13,657 bases of DNA from Treponema sp. UBA4326 (GCA_002393835.1 DGTW01000064.1:1-13657), one strand, 5' to 3'. Counted from the first letter of the stretch, positions 6,388-13,626 are shown. Notes: a model not told the origin generated them from the letters alone. Translations and numbers: made by a program.

Positions 6388-6975
6388 ATGAGCTTTGACG
6401 AGACAATAATTCATTGCGGAGCGCCAGCCCTCTGCGGAATCAAACCTGCCTGCCTTTTTTCCATGAATGGCGATAATTATTTTTCCGGCTTAAGAAAACT
6501 CCGTTCCTGGCAGCCAGATTTTTCCAAACGAAAAATTTTTTTCGTCCCGCTCAAAAAATCCGAAAACCGCTTTTTGTTCTTTGTTTACGACAAAAATCTC
6601 CTGGAGCGTGTCTGCAAAATTCCAGAAAATCGCAATTATCTTCTATATAAAAATTATCCCATAAATAAGGGATTTGCTTCCGTCCTTGCCGAGCTTTTGC
6701 ACAGACTGGCTACTTCCGAAGATTTTCCCCATGAAGTCGGGCTTTTTTTGGGCTACCCACTCGAAGATGTCATAGGCTTTGAGACTCATGGGGCGGAAGA
6801 ATTCAAATATTCTGGTTTCTGGAAAGTCTACGGCAACAAAGAAAATGCCCTTCGCCTGATGCAGAAATACAAATCTTGCACAGAAACATGCATGAAATGG
6901 CTGGTGAGCGGTCTTTCAGTTCCGCTTGCGACCAAAAAGTATAAAGTAAATAAAAAAACAGGAGGAACAAAATGA
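6388..6975 (+). CDS. DUF3793 family protein
   Basis: The product has 195 residues and is soluble, with no signal or membrane segment. It has the DUF3793 hallmarks: IIHCGAPALCGIKPACLFS near the N-terminus (7-25), FPHEVGLFLGYPLEDVIGF (113-131) and FWKVYG (144-149), followed by a Cys-bearing helix with C164 and C168. The biochemical role of the family is unknown. In many anaerobes the gene is found beside flavodoxin or ferrous-iron transport genes, and here too it overlaps a flavodoxin gene by four bases (ATGA), which indicates translational coupling. The ribosome site is modest (GGGG about ten bases before the ATG). A role in iron or flavin/heme-linked metabolism is inferred from context only. 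Confidence 0.85.
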   Translation: MSFDETIIHCGAPALCGIKPACLFSMNGDNYFSGLRKLRSWQPDFSKRKIFFVPLKKSENRFLFFVYDKNLLERVCKIPENRNYLLYKNYPINKGFASVLAELLHRLATSEDFPHEVGLFLGYPLEDVIGFETHGAEEFKYSGFWKVYGNKENALRLMQKYKSCTETCMKWLVSGLSVPLATKKYKVNKKTGGTK

Positions 6976-7379
6976 AAGTATCTATTGTTTACGCTACAAC
7001 AACAGGAAACACAGAACAACTGGCAAATGCGGCTTCGGAGGGAGCAAAGGCTGCAGGACGAGAGGTAAGCCTTTCGACTGCGGACACAGCAGATTCGGCA
7101 GAAGTTCTTGGTTCAGACCTGATTCTTTTGGGAAGCCCCGCAATGGGAGCAGAGCAGCTTGAAGATTCAATGGAGACATTTTTCTCTGGAATCGAAGGCT
7201 CTTTGAGCGGAAAGAAAGTCGGTCTCTTTGGCTCTTATGACTGGGGTGAAGGCCAGTGGCTCTCTGACTGGAGCGATCGAGTAACTGGAGCCGGGGCAAC
7301 GCTTGTTGGTACGGTAAAATCTCAGCTCACGCCAGATGATGCCGCACTTGAAGAAGCAAAAAAACTGGGTGCAAACTAA
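6972..7379 (+). CDS. Short-chain flavodoxin
   Basis: The product has 135 residues and is a cytoplasmic FMN electron carrier able to replace ferredoxin, classically when iron is scarce. The FMN phosphate loop is TTTGNTE (9-15). LLGSPAMGAEQLED follows beta strand 3, and GLFGSYDWGEGQW carries aromatic residues expected over the isoalloxazine ring. The lack of the roughly 20-residue insertion makes it the short-chain type, slightly shorter than the usual 137-148 residues. GGAGG (6961-6965) lies six bases before the ATG, within the end of the DUF3793 gene. No clear terminator follows; a repeat element begins about 25 bases after the stop. Confidence 0.93.
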   Translation: MKVSIVYATTTGNTEQLANAASEGAKAAGREVSLSTADTADSAEVLGSDLILLGSPAMGAEQLEDSMETFFSGIEGSLSGKKVGLFGSYDWGEGQWLSDWSDRVTGAGATLVGTVKSQLTPDDAALEEAKKLGAN

Positions 7380-7402
7380 AGAAATATAAAAAACGCCAGT
7401 CC

Positions 7403-7560
7403 TAGGGAGCGGCCATACGGAGCAGGCTAAAAGTTCCGGGCGTTCCCCTCCGGTCGCTCCGCTCCCTGCGGGTCAGGCTACTACAGGTTCCGCTGACGCT
7501 TCATTCTTCCATTCGCTACGCTCATTACAGAACGGCTTCGCCGCCTTTCGTATCCTTAAC
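7403..7560. repeat. GC-rich intergenic repeat-like element
   Basis: This noncoding stretch between flavodoxin and the acetyltransferase remnant is much richer in GC than its surroundings. It is built of short self-complementary phrases such as CGGC-TTC-GCCG (7533-7543), CCGC-TCCCT-GCGG and ATTCGCTACGCTCATT, plus a direct GGAGC pair (about 7406 and 7419). The wording resembles intergenic repeats found many times in Treponema and other gut genomes, recalled from general familiarity and not checked. No terminator with a T run is visible. The remainder of the gap (7380-7402, 7561-7592) shows nothing recognisable. Confidence 0.55.
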
Positions 7561-7592
7561 GCAAAACTACAAGGATTAGTATCAAAAGAATT

Positions 7593-7805
7593 TCAACAAC
7601 TGAATATACTTTGTTTTATCTGTCTCCGAAAAACGCTCGCCATAAATACAGAAATCTTACGCTTTGCAAAATCTATTGCATTATACCTGAGAAAATTTTC
7701 TATTTCGGGATTTTTGGAACACTCAAAATCAGCGAGAGCTGTGCAGACTTCATCTTCGCCAACAGAAGAAAGCAAATCTGTTATATTTACGACATTGAAC
7801 TTCAT
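7593..7805 (-). pseudogene. Truncated GNAT-type N-acetyltransferase remnant
   Basis: The open frame has 70 codons. Residues 1-51, including NITDLLSSVGEDEV and ENFLRYNAIDFAKRKISV, look like the N-terminus of GNAT acetyltransferases found beside small regulators in anaerobes, where this helix is followed by TYLV and the acetyl-CoA domain. Here the match stops after ISV (about residue 51) and is replaced by an unrelated tail of 19 residues and a stop. No GNAT continuation is seen in other frames downstream. The lost part coincides with the approach to the repeat-like element at 7403-7560. It has no convincing ribosome site (AAGAGA about 11 bases before the ATG) and lies 58 bases behind the LuxR-type regulator gene. 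It is probably non-functional. A short independent protein is the alternative. Confidence 0.5.
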
Positions 7806-7863
7806 TTCTTTGCTTTTCTCTTAGCCCTAGGAAAAATCTAGTGAATTGTTCATTCTCTACGCC

Positions 7864-8499
7864 CTACACAAACCTGCGTCCCATTCTTTCCAGAAGTTCA
7901 ATCGTGTTCTTTGTGTAAGTCTTGTCGTATATACGACTCAGATAGTTTTCCACGGTACGGAGCGAAATATTCATTTTTTCGGCGATGTCTTCTTTACTGA
8001 GGTTTTCTGCAAGATACTCAAGAAGTTCGAGTTCCTTTTTGGTCAGAATGCGGTACATATCCCGCACGGAAAGCATGTCGTTCACCAAGTCTCCCTGTAT
8101 GAAAGTCTTTCCCGCAAGGATATATTCCACAGCCTTTAAAAGCTGTTCCTCGCCCGAATTCTTACTGACGAACGCCTGCGCTCCTTTTTCACACGCCATG
8201 GTAATGTAGCCGCCGCCGTAAAAAGACGAATACACCACCGGAAGCATGTTCGGTGCATTCTTTTGAATATAGTCAAGGATATCGTAGCCGCTTTTTTCTT
8301 CATTGGAAAATGACAAATCCGTAACGACGATGATTTTTTCGTTCCCGAAGGATTTTGAAAGCGAATCAATAAGACAGATTGCTTCTTCTACCATGCCCGC
8401 ACTGCCTTCAACTGAAAAATCAGGCTGAGAAGCAAACCATGAAGAAAGACCCTGCCTCACCATCGTGTGATCATCAAAAAAGACTATTTTCTTTGCCAT
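7864..8499 (-). CDS. NarL/LuxR-type response regulator
   Basis: The product has 211 residues. The receiver domain (1-122) has the D9-D10 pair, phospho-acceptor D61 in VVTDLSF, S91 and K113 (FVSKNS). The segment after D61 (SFSNEEKSGYDIL) fits the family. A LuxR-type helix-turn-helix covers about 148-207, with LTKKELELLEYLAENLSKEDIAEKMNISLRTVENYLSRIY-like spacing, here given by LTKKELELLEYL (152-163) and ISLRTVENYLSRIY (178-191). It should be phosphorylated by the sensor kinase at the head of the same cassette. Its start is nine bases after the membrane protein stop, with AAGGAT overlapping that stop, so translation is probably coupled. It is a DNA-binding regulator acting in the cytoplasm. The divergent lipoprotein gene is a plausible target. 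Confidence 0.92.
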   Translation of the reverse strand: MAKKIVFFDDHTMVRQGLSSWFASQPDFSVEGSAGMVEEAICLIDSLSKSFGNEKIIVVTDLSFSNEEKSGYDILDYIQKNAPNMLPVVYSSFYGGGYITMACEKGAQAFVSKNSGEEQLLKAVEYILAGKTFIQGDLVNDMLSVRDMYRILTKKELELLEYLAENLSKEDIAEKMNISLRTVENYLSRIYDKTYTKNTIELLERMGRRFV

Positions 8500-8508
8500 G
8501 TTTCATCC

Positions 8509-9135
8509 TTAATTTTTACAAAGGGGGAACCTGTTCGCAAGCTTTGCCAGATACCAACCGGCAAAGACTGCGATAAGTTTATCAACCATATTCACAGGGA
8601 TTCTTGCAAGCGTCGAAGAAGCGATAAGCGAAATCTTCTGCGTGATGAGTGTGTAAATCAGCGTGGAGACCGCCTTGTTGTCAATCACATATTCTGAATA
8701 CTTCAAAAGAAGCACATAAAAAAACGCCCCCTCAATGCTGATAACAAGTGCCATCATGATTCCAAGCGCAAAAAGATGAAGCGGAGAAACCGGAAACTCC
8801 CTTTTCTCTGAAAGATGAATAAGAATCCGCATTCCAAGAACAACCGTAAGCGAACAGAACACAAAAATCATATTGGAAGCTTCCTCTGGAAAAGAAAAGC
8901 CCGCAATCACGAACGACACGATATGACTTGAAATCGCCGCTACAATCCCGCACACAATCCCGAAACAACTTGCCGTCGCCGTAAAAATCGTGTCCATAAA
9001 AAGCGGAACTCCGAGCTTCAGCATTGAAGAAGAAAAGATATAGTTTAAAAAGCCTGCGAGAATTCCCACCGCAAGCTGGAAGACCATCGTTCTCCTTGCA
9101 AAAACTCCACTAGAAAGGTCATTAAATTTATCCAT
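8509..9135 (-). CDS. Polytopic membrane protein resembling an ECF transporter S component
   Basis: The product has 208 residues with about six hydrophobic segments (near 16-36, 42-60, 62-80, 88-107, 118-143, 157-176, 183-200). The pattern VPLFMDTIFTATASCFGIVC (43-62) and the late RIPVNMVDKLIAVFAG (178-193) recall substrate-binding S components of ECF vitamin transporters and the related membrane sensory domains. No ATPase or EcfT gene is nearby. Instead the gene sits between a sensor kinase and its response regulator. It starts directly at the base after the kinase stop codon and ends nine bases before the regulator. It is therefore more likely a ligand-sensing partner of the kinase than a transporter part. 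The only ribosome-site-like sequence is a run of nine G seven bases before the ATG. The ligand is unknown. Confidence 0.78.
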   Translation of the reverse strand: MDKFNDLSSGVFARRTMVFQLAVGILAGFLNYIFSSSMLKLGVPLFMDTIFTATASCFGIVCGIVAAISSHIVSFVIAGFSFPEEASNMIFVFCSLTVVLGMRILIHLSEKREFPVSPLHLFALGIMMALVISIEGAFFYVLLLKYSEYVIDNKAVSTLIYTLITQKISLIASSTLARIPVNMVDKLIAVFAGWYLAKLANRFPLCKN

Positions 9136-10326
9136 TTATTTGCCCCCCCCCGCACTCTTATTTTGTATAGGTATAGTTAATTTGATTTCCGTTCCGCTTT
9201 CTTCTGTTGAATCGACCACAAGTTTTGCCCCGATTGCGTTTGCCCGGCTCATCATTCCTTTTATGCCGAATGTATTCTGCGTGATTTTTCCAGAAAGCGA
9301 CTCAAAGCCTTTTCCGTCGTCAGTCACAAAAATATCGATGAAATTATCCTGTCCTGTAATCAGAAGCGAACATTCCGTAGGAGATGCATGTTTGATTGCA
9401 TTGTTGAGGGATTCCTGAATAATACGATAGATGTGCAGTTTCTGGTTTTCAGAAAGAGAAAGCAATTTGTCCGTGATTTTCGGCTCTATAAGATACTTAC
9501 ACGGAATTTTTGTGAGATTAGTCATATTCTGGCATAAGTCTTCTATTGAGGAGATATAATTTTCGTGCAGTTCAGGCGGAGTAAGATTCTTGATAACGAC
9601 ATAGATTTCGTCAATCATCCGCTTTCCTAAAAATTCAATTTTGGAGAAAAGTTCTTTTGTTTCCACATTTTGCTCAGGAAGGGCTGTAAGCTGGCTCGCA
9701 AATAGATTCAAAGCCTTGATGTCCTGTGCCACCGTGTCATGCAAATCCCGGTAGATTCTCGTGCGCTCATTTTCTTGCACCTGAACAATGGTTTTTGTAA
9801 TCAGCCGCTCGCTTTCAACCGTTTTTTCAAGTTCCATAACTCGTTTTTGCCGGCTGAAATACAAAAGTACAAAGAAAAGAAGCAGAATTCCCAAAAAAGA
9901 AAGAAGAATCACAAGAATAGAATACAAAAACTGTGCTGTATCAGCAATTTTCCGCTCGTTTAAAAGAATATCAAAGACAATATGTCCCATTTCATGCTTT
10001 TTATCTGCCATAAGCGAAAGAGCCTCAGAATCAGAAAGCGCACTGTCAGAAATAAGCGTAAGAGTAGAAAAGGTCAAATCACGAAGATTAGAGACAAGCG
10101 CAAAAAGCTCGGGATTTTGATCACGCACATACAAAAAAGAAGAATCTGAAAGCATCGAATCAAGTGAAGAAATCATCGTATCAAGGGAAGAAATACAAGA
10201 AGAGCGACTGCCATTTTCCGTTTGCGTATCAAATTCCTCCCACAGCGGGGCAATTATCTGCTTTGCAAAAATCGGAAGAGAAAGCAAAAAAACTGCGAAA
10301 AAAGTGATAAATCGCCTCATACCCAT
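9136..10326 (-). CDS. NarL-type sensor histidine kinase (HisKA_3)
   Basis: The product has 396 residues. A signal peptide-like or first membrane segment (5-21, ending IFA-KQ) and a membrane helix (134-157) enclose an extracytoplasmic region of about 110 residues, rich in Ser/Asp and helical, of no recognised family. A coiled linker (160-183) leads to the HisKA_3 phospho-acceptor region ENERTRIYRDLHDTVAQDI with H196. The ATPase domain follows, with N box ESLNNAIKHA (N309), DDGKGF (336-341) and GIKGM (354-358). This type pairs with LuxR-family regulators, as found here two genes on. No Shine-Dalgarno is visible. An extended -10 box ends eight bases before the ATG, so the transcript may be nearly leaderless; M3 is an alternative start. 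The C-terminal SAGGGK is encoded by the nine-G tract. Confidence 0.9.
   Translation of the reverse strand: MGMRRFITFFAVFLLSLPIFAKQIIAPLWEEFDTQTENGSRSSCISSLDTMISSLDSMLSDSSFLYVRDQNPELFALVSNLRDLTFSTLTLISDSALSDSEALSLMADKKHEMGHIVFDILLNERKIADTAQFLYSILVILLSFLGILLLFFVLLYFSRQKRVMELEKTVESERLITKTIVQVQENERTRIYRDLHDTVAQDIKALNLFASQLTALPEQNVETKELFSKIEFLGKRMIDEIYVVIKNLTPPELHENYISSIEDLCQNMTNLTKIPCKYLIEPKITDKLLSLSENQKLHIYRIIQESLNNAIKHASPTECSLLITGQDNFIDIFVTDDGKGFESLSGKITQNTFGIKGMMSRANAIGAKLVVDSTEESGTEIKLTIPIQNKSAGGGK
9143..9151 (-). repeat. Nine-G homopolymer at the kinase/membrane-protein junction
   Basis: The coding (minus) strand has nine consecutive G at 9151-9143. They encode part of the Ala-Gly-Gly-Gly tail of the kinase. 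They end seven bases before the ATG of the membrane protein gene, where GGGGG can pair with the anti-Shine-Dalgarno CCUCC through four G-C pairs and one G-U pair. Poly-G tracts of this length are phase-variable in other treponemes. Loss of one G would shift the kinase tail into a longer unrelated extension; gain of one would replace only the last few residues. Either change would alter ribosome-site spacing. Confidence 0.7.
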
Positions 10327-10334
10327 CTTTTCTA

Positions 10335-10343
10335 ATTATAACA
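10335..10343 (-). promoter_or_regulatory. Extended -10 promoter of the NarL-type kinase cassette
   Basis: On the minus strand the sequence is TGTTATAAT, then TAGAAAAG, then ATG at 10326. The predicted start is one or two bases before the ATG. No good -35 at 17 bases is visible (CTTTCG). The arrangement mirrors that of the other kinase gene at 4092-4100. Confidence 0.5.
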
Positions 10344-10348
10344 GATTG

Positions 10349-10424
10349 TCACTAAAGCGAAAGTGAGCAACGCACATAAAACACCATGCGTAACGCACGG
10401 AATTCACTGTGATTTTTACTCACT
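10349..10424. promoter_or_regulatory. Operator-like palindromes in the divergent kinase/lipoprotein intergenic region
   Basis: The gap holds an 11-base palindrome TGCGT-A-ACGCA (10387-10397), whose right half belongs to a direct repeat AACGCAC (10369 and 10392). It also holds several TCACT/AGTGA elements: TCACT-8-AGTGA (10349-10366), TCACTGTGA (10404-10412) and a further TCACT (10420-10424). AGTGAG (10362-10367) pairs with CTCACT (10419-10424). These could be sites for the LuxR-type regulator of the cassette acting on both divergent promoters. This is inferred from position and symmetry only. Confidence 0.4.
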
Positions 10425-10444
10425 ACAAAAAGTAAGGTTTTTCT

Positions 10445-10450
10445 TATAAT
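10445..10450 (+). promoter_or_regulatory. -10 box of the large lipoprotein gene
   Basis: TATAAT (10445-10450) lies 34 bases before the ATG at 10485. The -35 position (10422-10427, ACTACA) is poor and coincides with the palindrome cluster, as expected for an activator-dependent promoter. A clear ribosome site GGAGG (10473-10477) follows, seven bases before the start codon. Confidence 0.5.
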
Positions 10451-10484
10451 TCTCGATAAATATTTCCAAACTGGAGGATTTTTT

Positions 10485-13427
10485 ATGAAAGTAACAAAGA
10501 AAGTGCTGATATTAGTTTCGGCACTGTTTATGGCTACGGCTTTTATGGCATGTAGTGATGTGTCAGATGATTCGCCTTCTTCAGAGATGCAAAAACCACA
10601 AACACAGACCCATCCTGATGAGCAGTCAACGGACACAACAAAAGCTCAGCTTGCCAGTGCAAAAGCAGGTCAGCAGATTCAGATTGGTGGCGAAAAGTTT
10701 TATGTCATCGCAAACCATCTTTCGGCTGAATCTACAAATAATGTCTCAGCGAATGTTGCAGACCGAAGCGCAGTTTCAAGTCGTGCGGGTATTAGTACAG
10801 GAGACAGCAATGTAGATTTGCTCATTGAAAAATTTGCCAGCGATGTGTATGTCAGGAGGTCTTTGGAAGAAGCTGGAATTACGAAGTATGTTCAGGCTAT
10901 GCCTGCAAATTTGGACTCTGCCATTAGTATTAGCGGTGCAGATCTAAAAAGCAACACCACAGAAGTAAGAGACATTTTTTATATACTTAACGCAGAATCA
11001 CAAACAATTGCCACCTTTCAACAGCGCTTTTTGGCAGACGATTTAATCTCAAATCTTGTGGAAAGAAAAGTCTCTGGATATGAAAATCTTGATATTAGCG
11101 GTGATAACAAAAAGAGCGTAATGCAAAAGAAATTCGTTGAGGATTTCGTATTGACAGACGACGGCAAGACTGATTTTAACAAAATCGCAATCTTGCACAA
11201 ATACTATAACCCCAACAGGTTTGATGTATGGACAACACCGGAAAATATAGGCGGCAGTCTTTCTGATAAAACTGCTATACGAAAAACATATAAATATGAT
11301 AAAAACGGCGAAGTTGCCATTACAAAAGCAAATCTTAAAAAAGTAAAAACCAATAAAGATTACCAGAAAGTAACAACTATTGGCGGAACAGAAAAAATAG
11401 CAAATTCCTATGTATATTCTTGCGAAGATAACGATGATTCCAAAGCCTATGGATATACCTTGGATGGTAATGGTGAATATTATTCTTTCAAAAACACAGA
11501 TTCTACCGCTTACGGCACTGAACGCAAATTTGCCGTAGAAGCATGCGGAACAGCACCATTCGGAGATTCAACAGGCAGCAATAAAAATAACAACAATGAT
11601 GACTATAGAAACAGAGTGCAACTTAATTTTAAAAATTCATACGGTGGGAATTATTTTTCAATTACTGTAGAAACAACAGGCAAGGCTGATGGGGTAAATA
11701 AAAGCAAAAAGACACTCAGCTCTTCTTGGAGGCAGGGTGATAGTACCGTATTCACTAACCTGCCAGTCACTTTTAATGATGGCAGTGAAACCAAAAACAT
11801 AACTCTCGCCGAAGCTGTTTATGAGTTGAGCAACAATATTCGTTTCTCAGAGGAAACAACCACTCTCAACGGCTACACGGTTCCTGCAAAAATTTATTTG
11901 CGAGCAGTCTATCAGGATTCATTTGAGAGCTGTGCATTCCTCAAAGATTTGGATTTCTTCGATGTTACGCTCGTTCCTGACAAAAGCAAAACAGAAGGTA
12001 TTTTCTATAAAGAAATCAACCGCACACGCGATGACGATGAACAGAATATTCCTGAATTTGTGAATAAATACAAAGAAGCATTCAGCAAGTTTCTTCTCCG
12101 AACATACAACACAAAATCTGAAGTGTTCACCGCTACTCCAAAAAAACCGGAAGTCCATTTGGAGCAGGAAGAAGAACAGGACGCAACTTCTGTTGATTTT
12201 AGAAAAGTGACACTTGATGATTTTGTTCTAGGAAAGAATTCAACACTTTCTAATTTTCGTGATAATCTTTATGATCTTATTGGAACAGCAACAATCAATG
12301 GAATAAAAATCTTTTGCACTAAGAACTTTGACCCTAATAACTTTAGTAATGTAAATATTGATTTTAATCGTACTGATTGGGGCTACATATATTTTCACAA
12401 TTCTACCGATGACACGGATATTTCAGTTCCAAAAGAAGGAGAAAAAATCAATCTATCTTCTGTAAAAAGCGGTATAAAAATTCCTAATTCTGAGAGTACA
12501 ATTCTCTCTTTTGAGATGGATTCAACATTACAGAATGAAAATCCTGGATATTTCATAGTAACTGACAACGAAGGTAATGTACTGTATTCAAAAGAATCAA
12601 AAACATATTTATCCAATTTTTCGTTCCCAATAACAAGTACCGTTTATCTTTTATTTTATGGAACACATTCTCATATATTTAGTATTACCATAGGAGAACC
12701 CTCTGAGCCAGACCCAATCATAGATGATAACACAAACACCGAAAACCAGGACACAGAAGAGGATACAACATATCCAAATCCGGCAGTTACAACTCCAGCA
12801 ACAGCAAAAACATACAGCTTCGCATATGGAGAAAATGGCATCACGCTTGCTGATTTTGGTAATTTGGCAGATTGGAATATGGACACAAAAGATGTCATTG
12901 GTTATCCGGCATCGTTTTCTCGACTAAAACTTTCAAACGGCGCTATTCTTCATTCCGGGAAGAATAAACTTCGTTTCCACTCAAAGCATGAAGAAAATGC
13001 TGAACTGACGGAAGAAATTATTTCTGCAATAACAGCACTGAATTATAATGGTGGCTTGTCAGAAGGCGATTTGAAAAACGATGATGTCTCAATTACCGAT
13101 TTTGATCGCTATATCGAGCTTCCACTTGATGGAGCGGGAACAATTACAGCGACAGTTGATTTCAGAGGTGCAAATGAATCTGATAATCCAACTGGTGGTC
13201 CTTTGCAAGCTGCTTTCATTGACAAAAACGGAAACTTGCTTGGTAATGTAGTTTCTGATGAGCTAACAAAAGGTACAAAGAATGTGACTATCACTGGCAC
13301 GGTGCCGGCATCTGGCCCTGTCTACCTCGTCTTCAGCCGAAATGGAGCAAAAAAAGTAAATAATAAAGGAACCGGTGGATTGGATGTAAAGACAATCAAA
13401 GTAACACCCGCTGAGCAGTCTGAGTAA
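10485..13427 (+). CDS. Large lipoprotein with duplicated C-terminal beta-rich module
   Basis: The product has 980 residues. The signal peptide has a KVTKK charged start, a hydrophobic 8-19, and lipobox FMAC with the lipidated cysteine at 23, followed by an acidic/Ser/Pro-rich tether (24-55). No known enzyme motif was recognised in the body (about 60-560), which is rich in Asn, Asp, Thr and Tyr like surface-exposed proteins. The C-terminal third shows two similar modules. DNEGNVL (694-700) precedes VYLLF (720-724), and DKNGNLL (913-919) precedes VYLVF (946-950); each pair is followed by a short strand ending in an SITIG- or TIKVT-like pattern. An acidic Thr/Asn linker (about 742-770) separates them. 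Such modules resemble beta-sandwich domains attached to spirochete polysaccharide-active or adhesion proteins; carbohydrate binding is a guess. It is divergent from the sensor cassette and ends at a strong terminator. No frameshift was seen. Confidence 0.88.
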   Translation: MKVTKKVLILVSALFMATAFMACSDVSDDSPSSEMQKPQTQTHPDEQSTDTTKAQLASAKAGQQIQIGGEKFYVIANHLSAESTNNVSANVADRSAVSSRAGISTGDSNVDLLIEKFASDVYVRRSLEEAGITKYVQAMPANLDSAISISGADLKSNTTEVRDIFYILNAESQTIATFQQRFLADDLISNLVERKVSGYENLDISGDNKKSVMQKKFVEDFVLTDDGKTDFNKIAILHKYYNPNRFDVWTTPENIGGSLSDKTAIRKTYKYDKNGEVAITKANLKKVKTNKDYQKVTTIGGTEKIANSYVYSCEDNDDSKAYGYTLDGNGEYYSFKNTDSTAYGTERKFAVEACGTAPFGDSTGSNKNNNNDDYRNRVQLNFKNSYGGNYFSITVETTGKADGVNKSKKTLSSSWRQGDSTVFTNLPVTFNDGSETKNITLAEAVYELSNNIRFSEETTTLNGYTVPAKIYLRAVYQDSFESCAFLKDLDFFDVTLVPDKSKTEGIFYKEINRTRDDDEQNIPEFVNKYKEAFSKFLLRTYNTKSEVFTATPKKPEVHLEQEEEQDATSVDFRKVTLDDFVLGKNSTLSNFRDNLYDLIGTATINGIKIFCTKNFDPNNFSNVNIDFNRTDWGYIYFHNSTDDTDISVPKEGEKINLSSVKSGIKIPNSESTILSFEMDSTLQNENPGYFIVTDNEGNVLYSKESKTYLSNFSFPITSTVYLLFYGTHSHIFSITIGEPSEPDPIIDDNTNTENQDTEEDTTYPNPAVTTPATAKTYSFAYGENGITLADFGNLADWNMDTKDVIGYPASFSRLKLSNGAILHSGKNKLRFHSKHEENAELTEEIISAITALNYNGGLSEGDLKNDDVSITDFDRYIELPLDGAGTITATVDFRGANESDNPTGGPLQAAFIDKNGNLLGNVVSDELTKGTKNVTITGTVPASGPVYLVFSRNGAKKVNNKGTGGLDVKTIKVTPAEQSE

Positions 13428-13438
13428 AACTTCTCATT

Positions 13439-13480
13439 AACACAAAAGGCTTTCCTCAATTGGGGAAAGCCTTTTGTGTT
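13439..13480. terminator. Strong hairpin terminator after the large lipoprotein gene
   Basis: A perfect 17-base stem AACACAAAAGGCTTTCC (13439-13455) / GGAAAGCCTTTTGTGTT (13464-13480) starts 12 bases after the stop codon. The right arm contains TTTTGTGTT in place of a separate T run, and the mirror arm is A-rich, so it may work in both directions. Confidence 0.8.
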
Positions 13481-13598
13481 ATAGAAACATGTTTTTGGAT
13501 AAGCAAGTATAATCAACTAGAAAAGAATCGCCAGCCTCCCACAAAAGAAGACTGGCATAAAACACAAGCAACACACAGCCACACTTCCGTATAAAAAC

Positions 13599-13626
13599 AT
13601 CCGTGTGTATCCGTGTTAATCTGTGT
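13599..13626. repeat. Three-unit decamer repeat ATCCGTGTNN
   Basis: ATCCGTGT at 13599 and 13609, then ATCTGTGT at 13619, are spaced exactly ten bases apart. The surrounding stretch from 13481 to the window end (177 bases) holds no gene I can support. It has an isolated TATAAT (13508-13513) without a -35, and a GCCAG/CTGGC inverted pair around 13530-13556. The decamer block may be a fragment of a dispersed intergenic repeat. Confidence 0.5.

Noticed and set aside
8732..8968. 78-codon frame inside the S-component-like gene
   Set aside because: It is an alternate frame of a well-supported membrane protein gene.
13485..13513. TATAAT as a promoter after the large lipoprotein
   Set aside because: There is no -35 at suitable spacing and no gene downstream within the window.
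13599..13626. CRISPR-like array
   Set aside because: The units are ten bases with two-base gaps, with no spacers and no cas genes.
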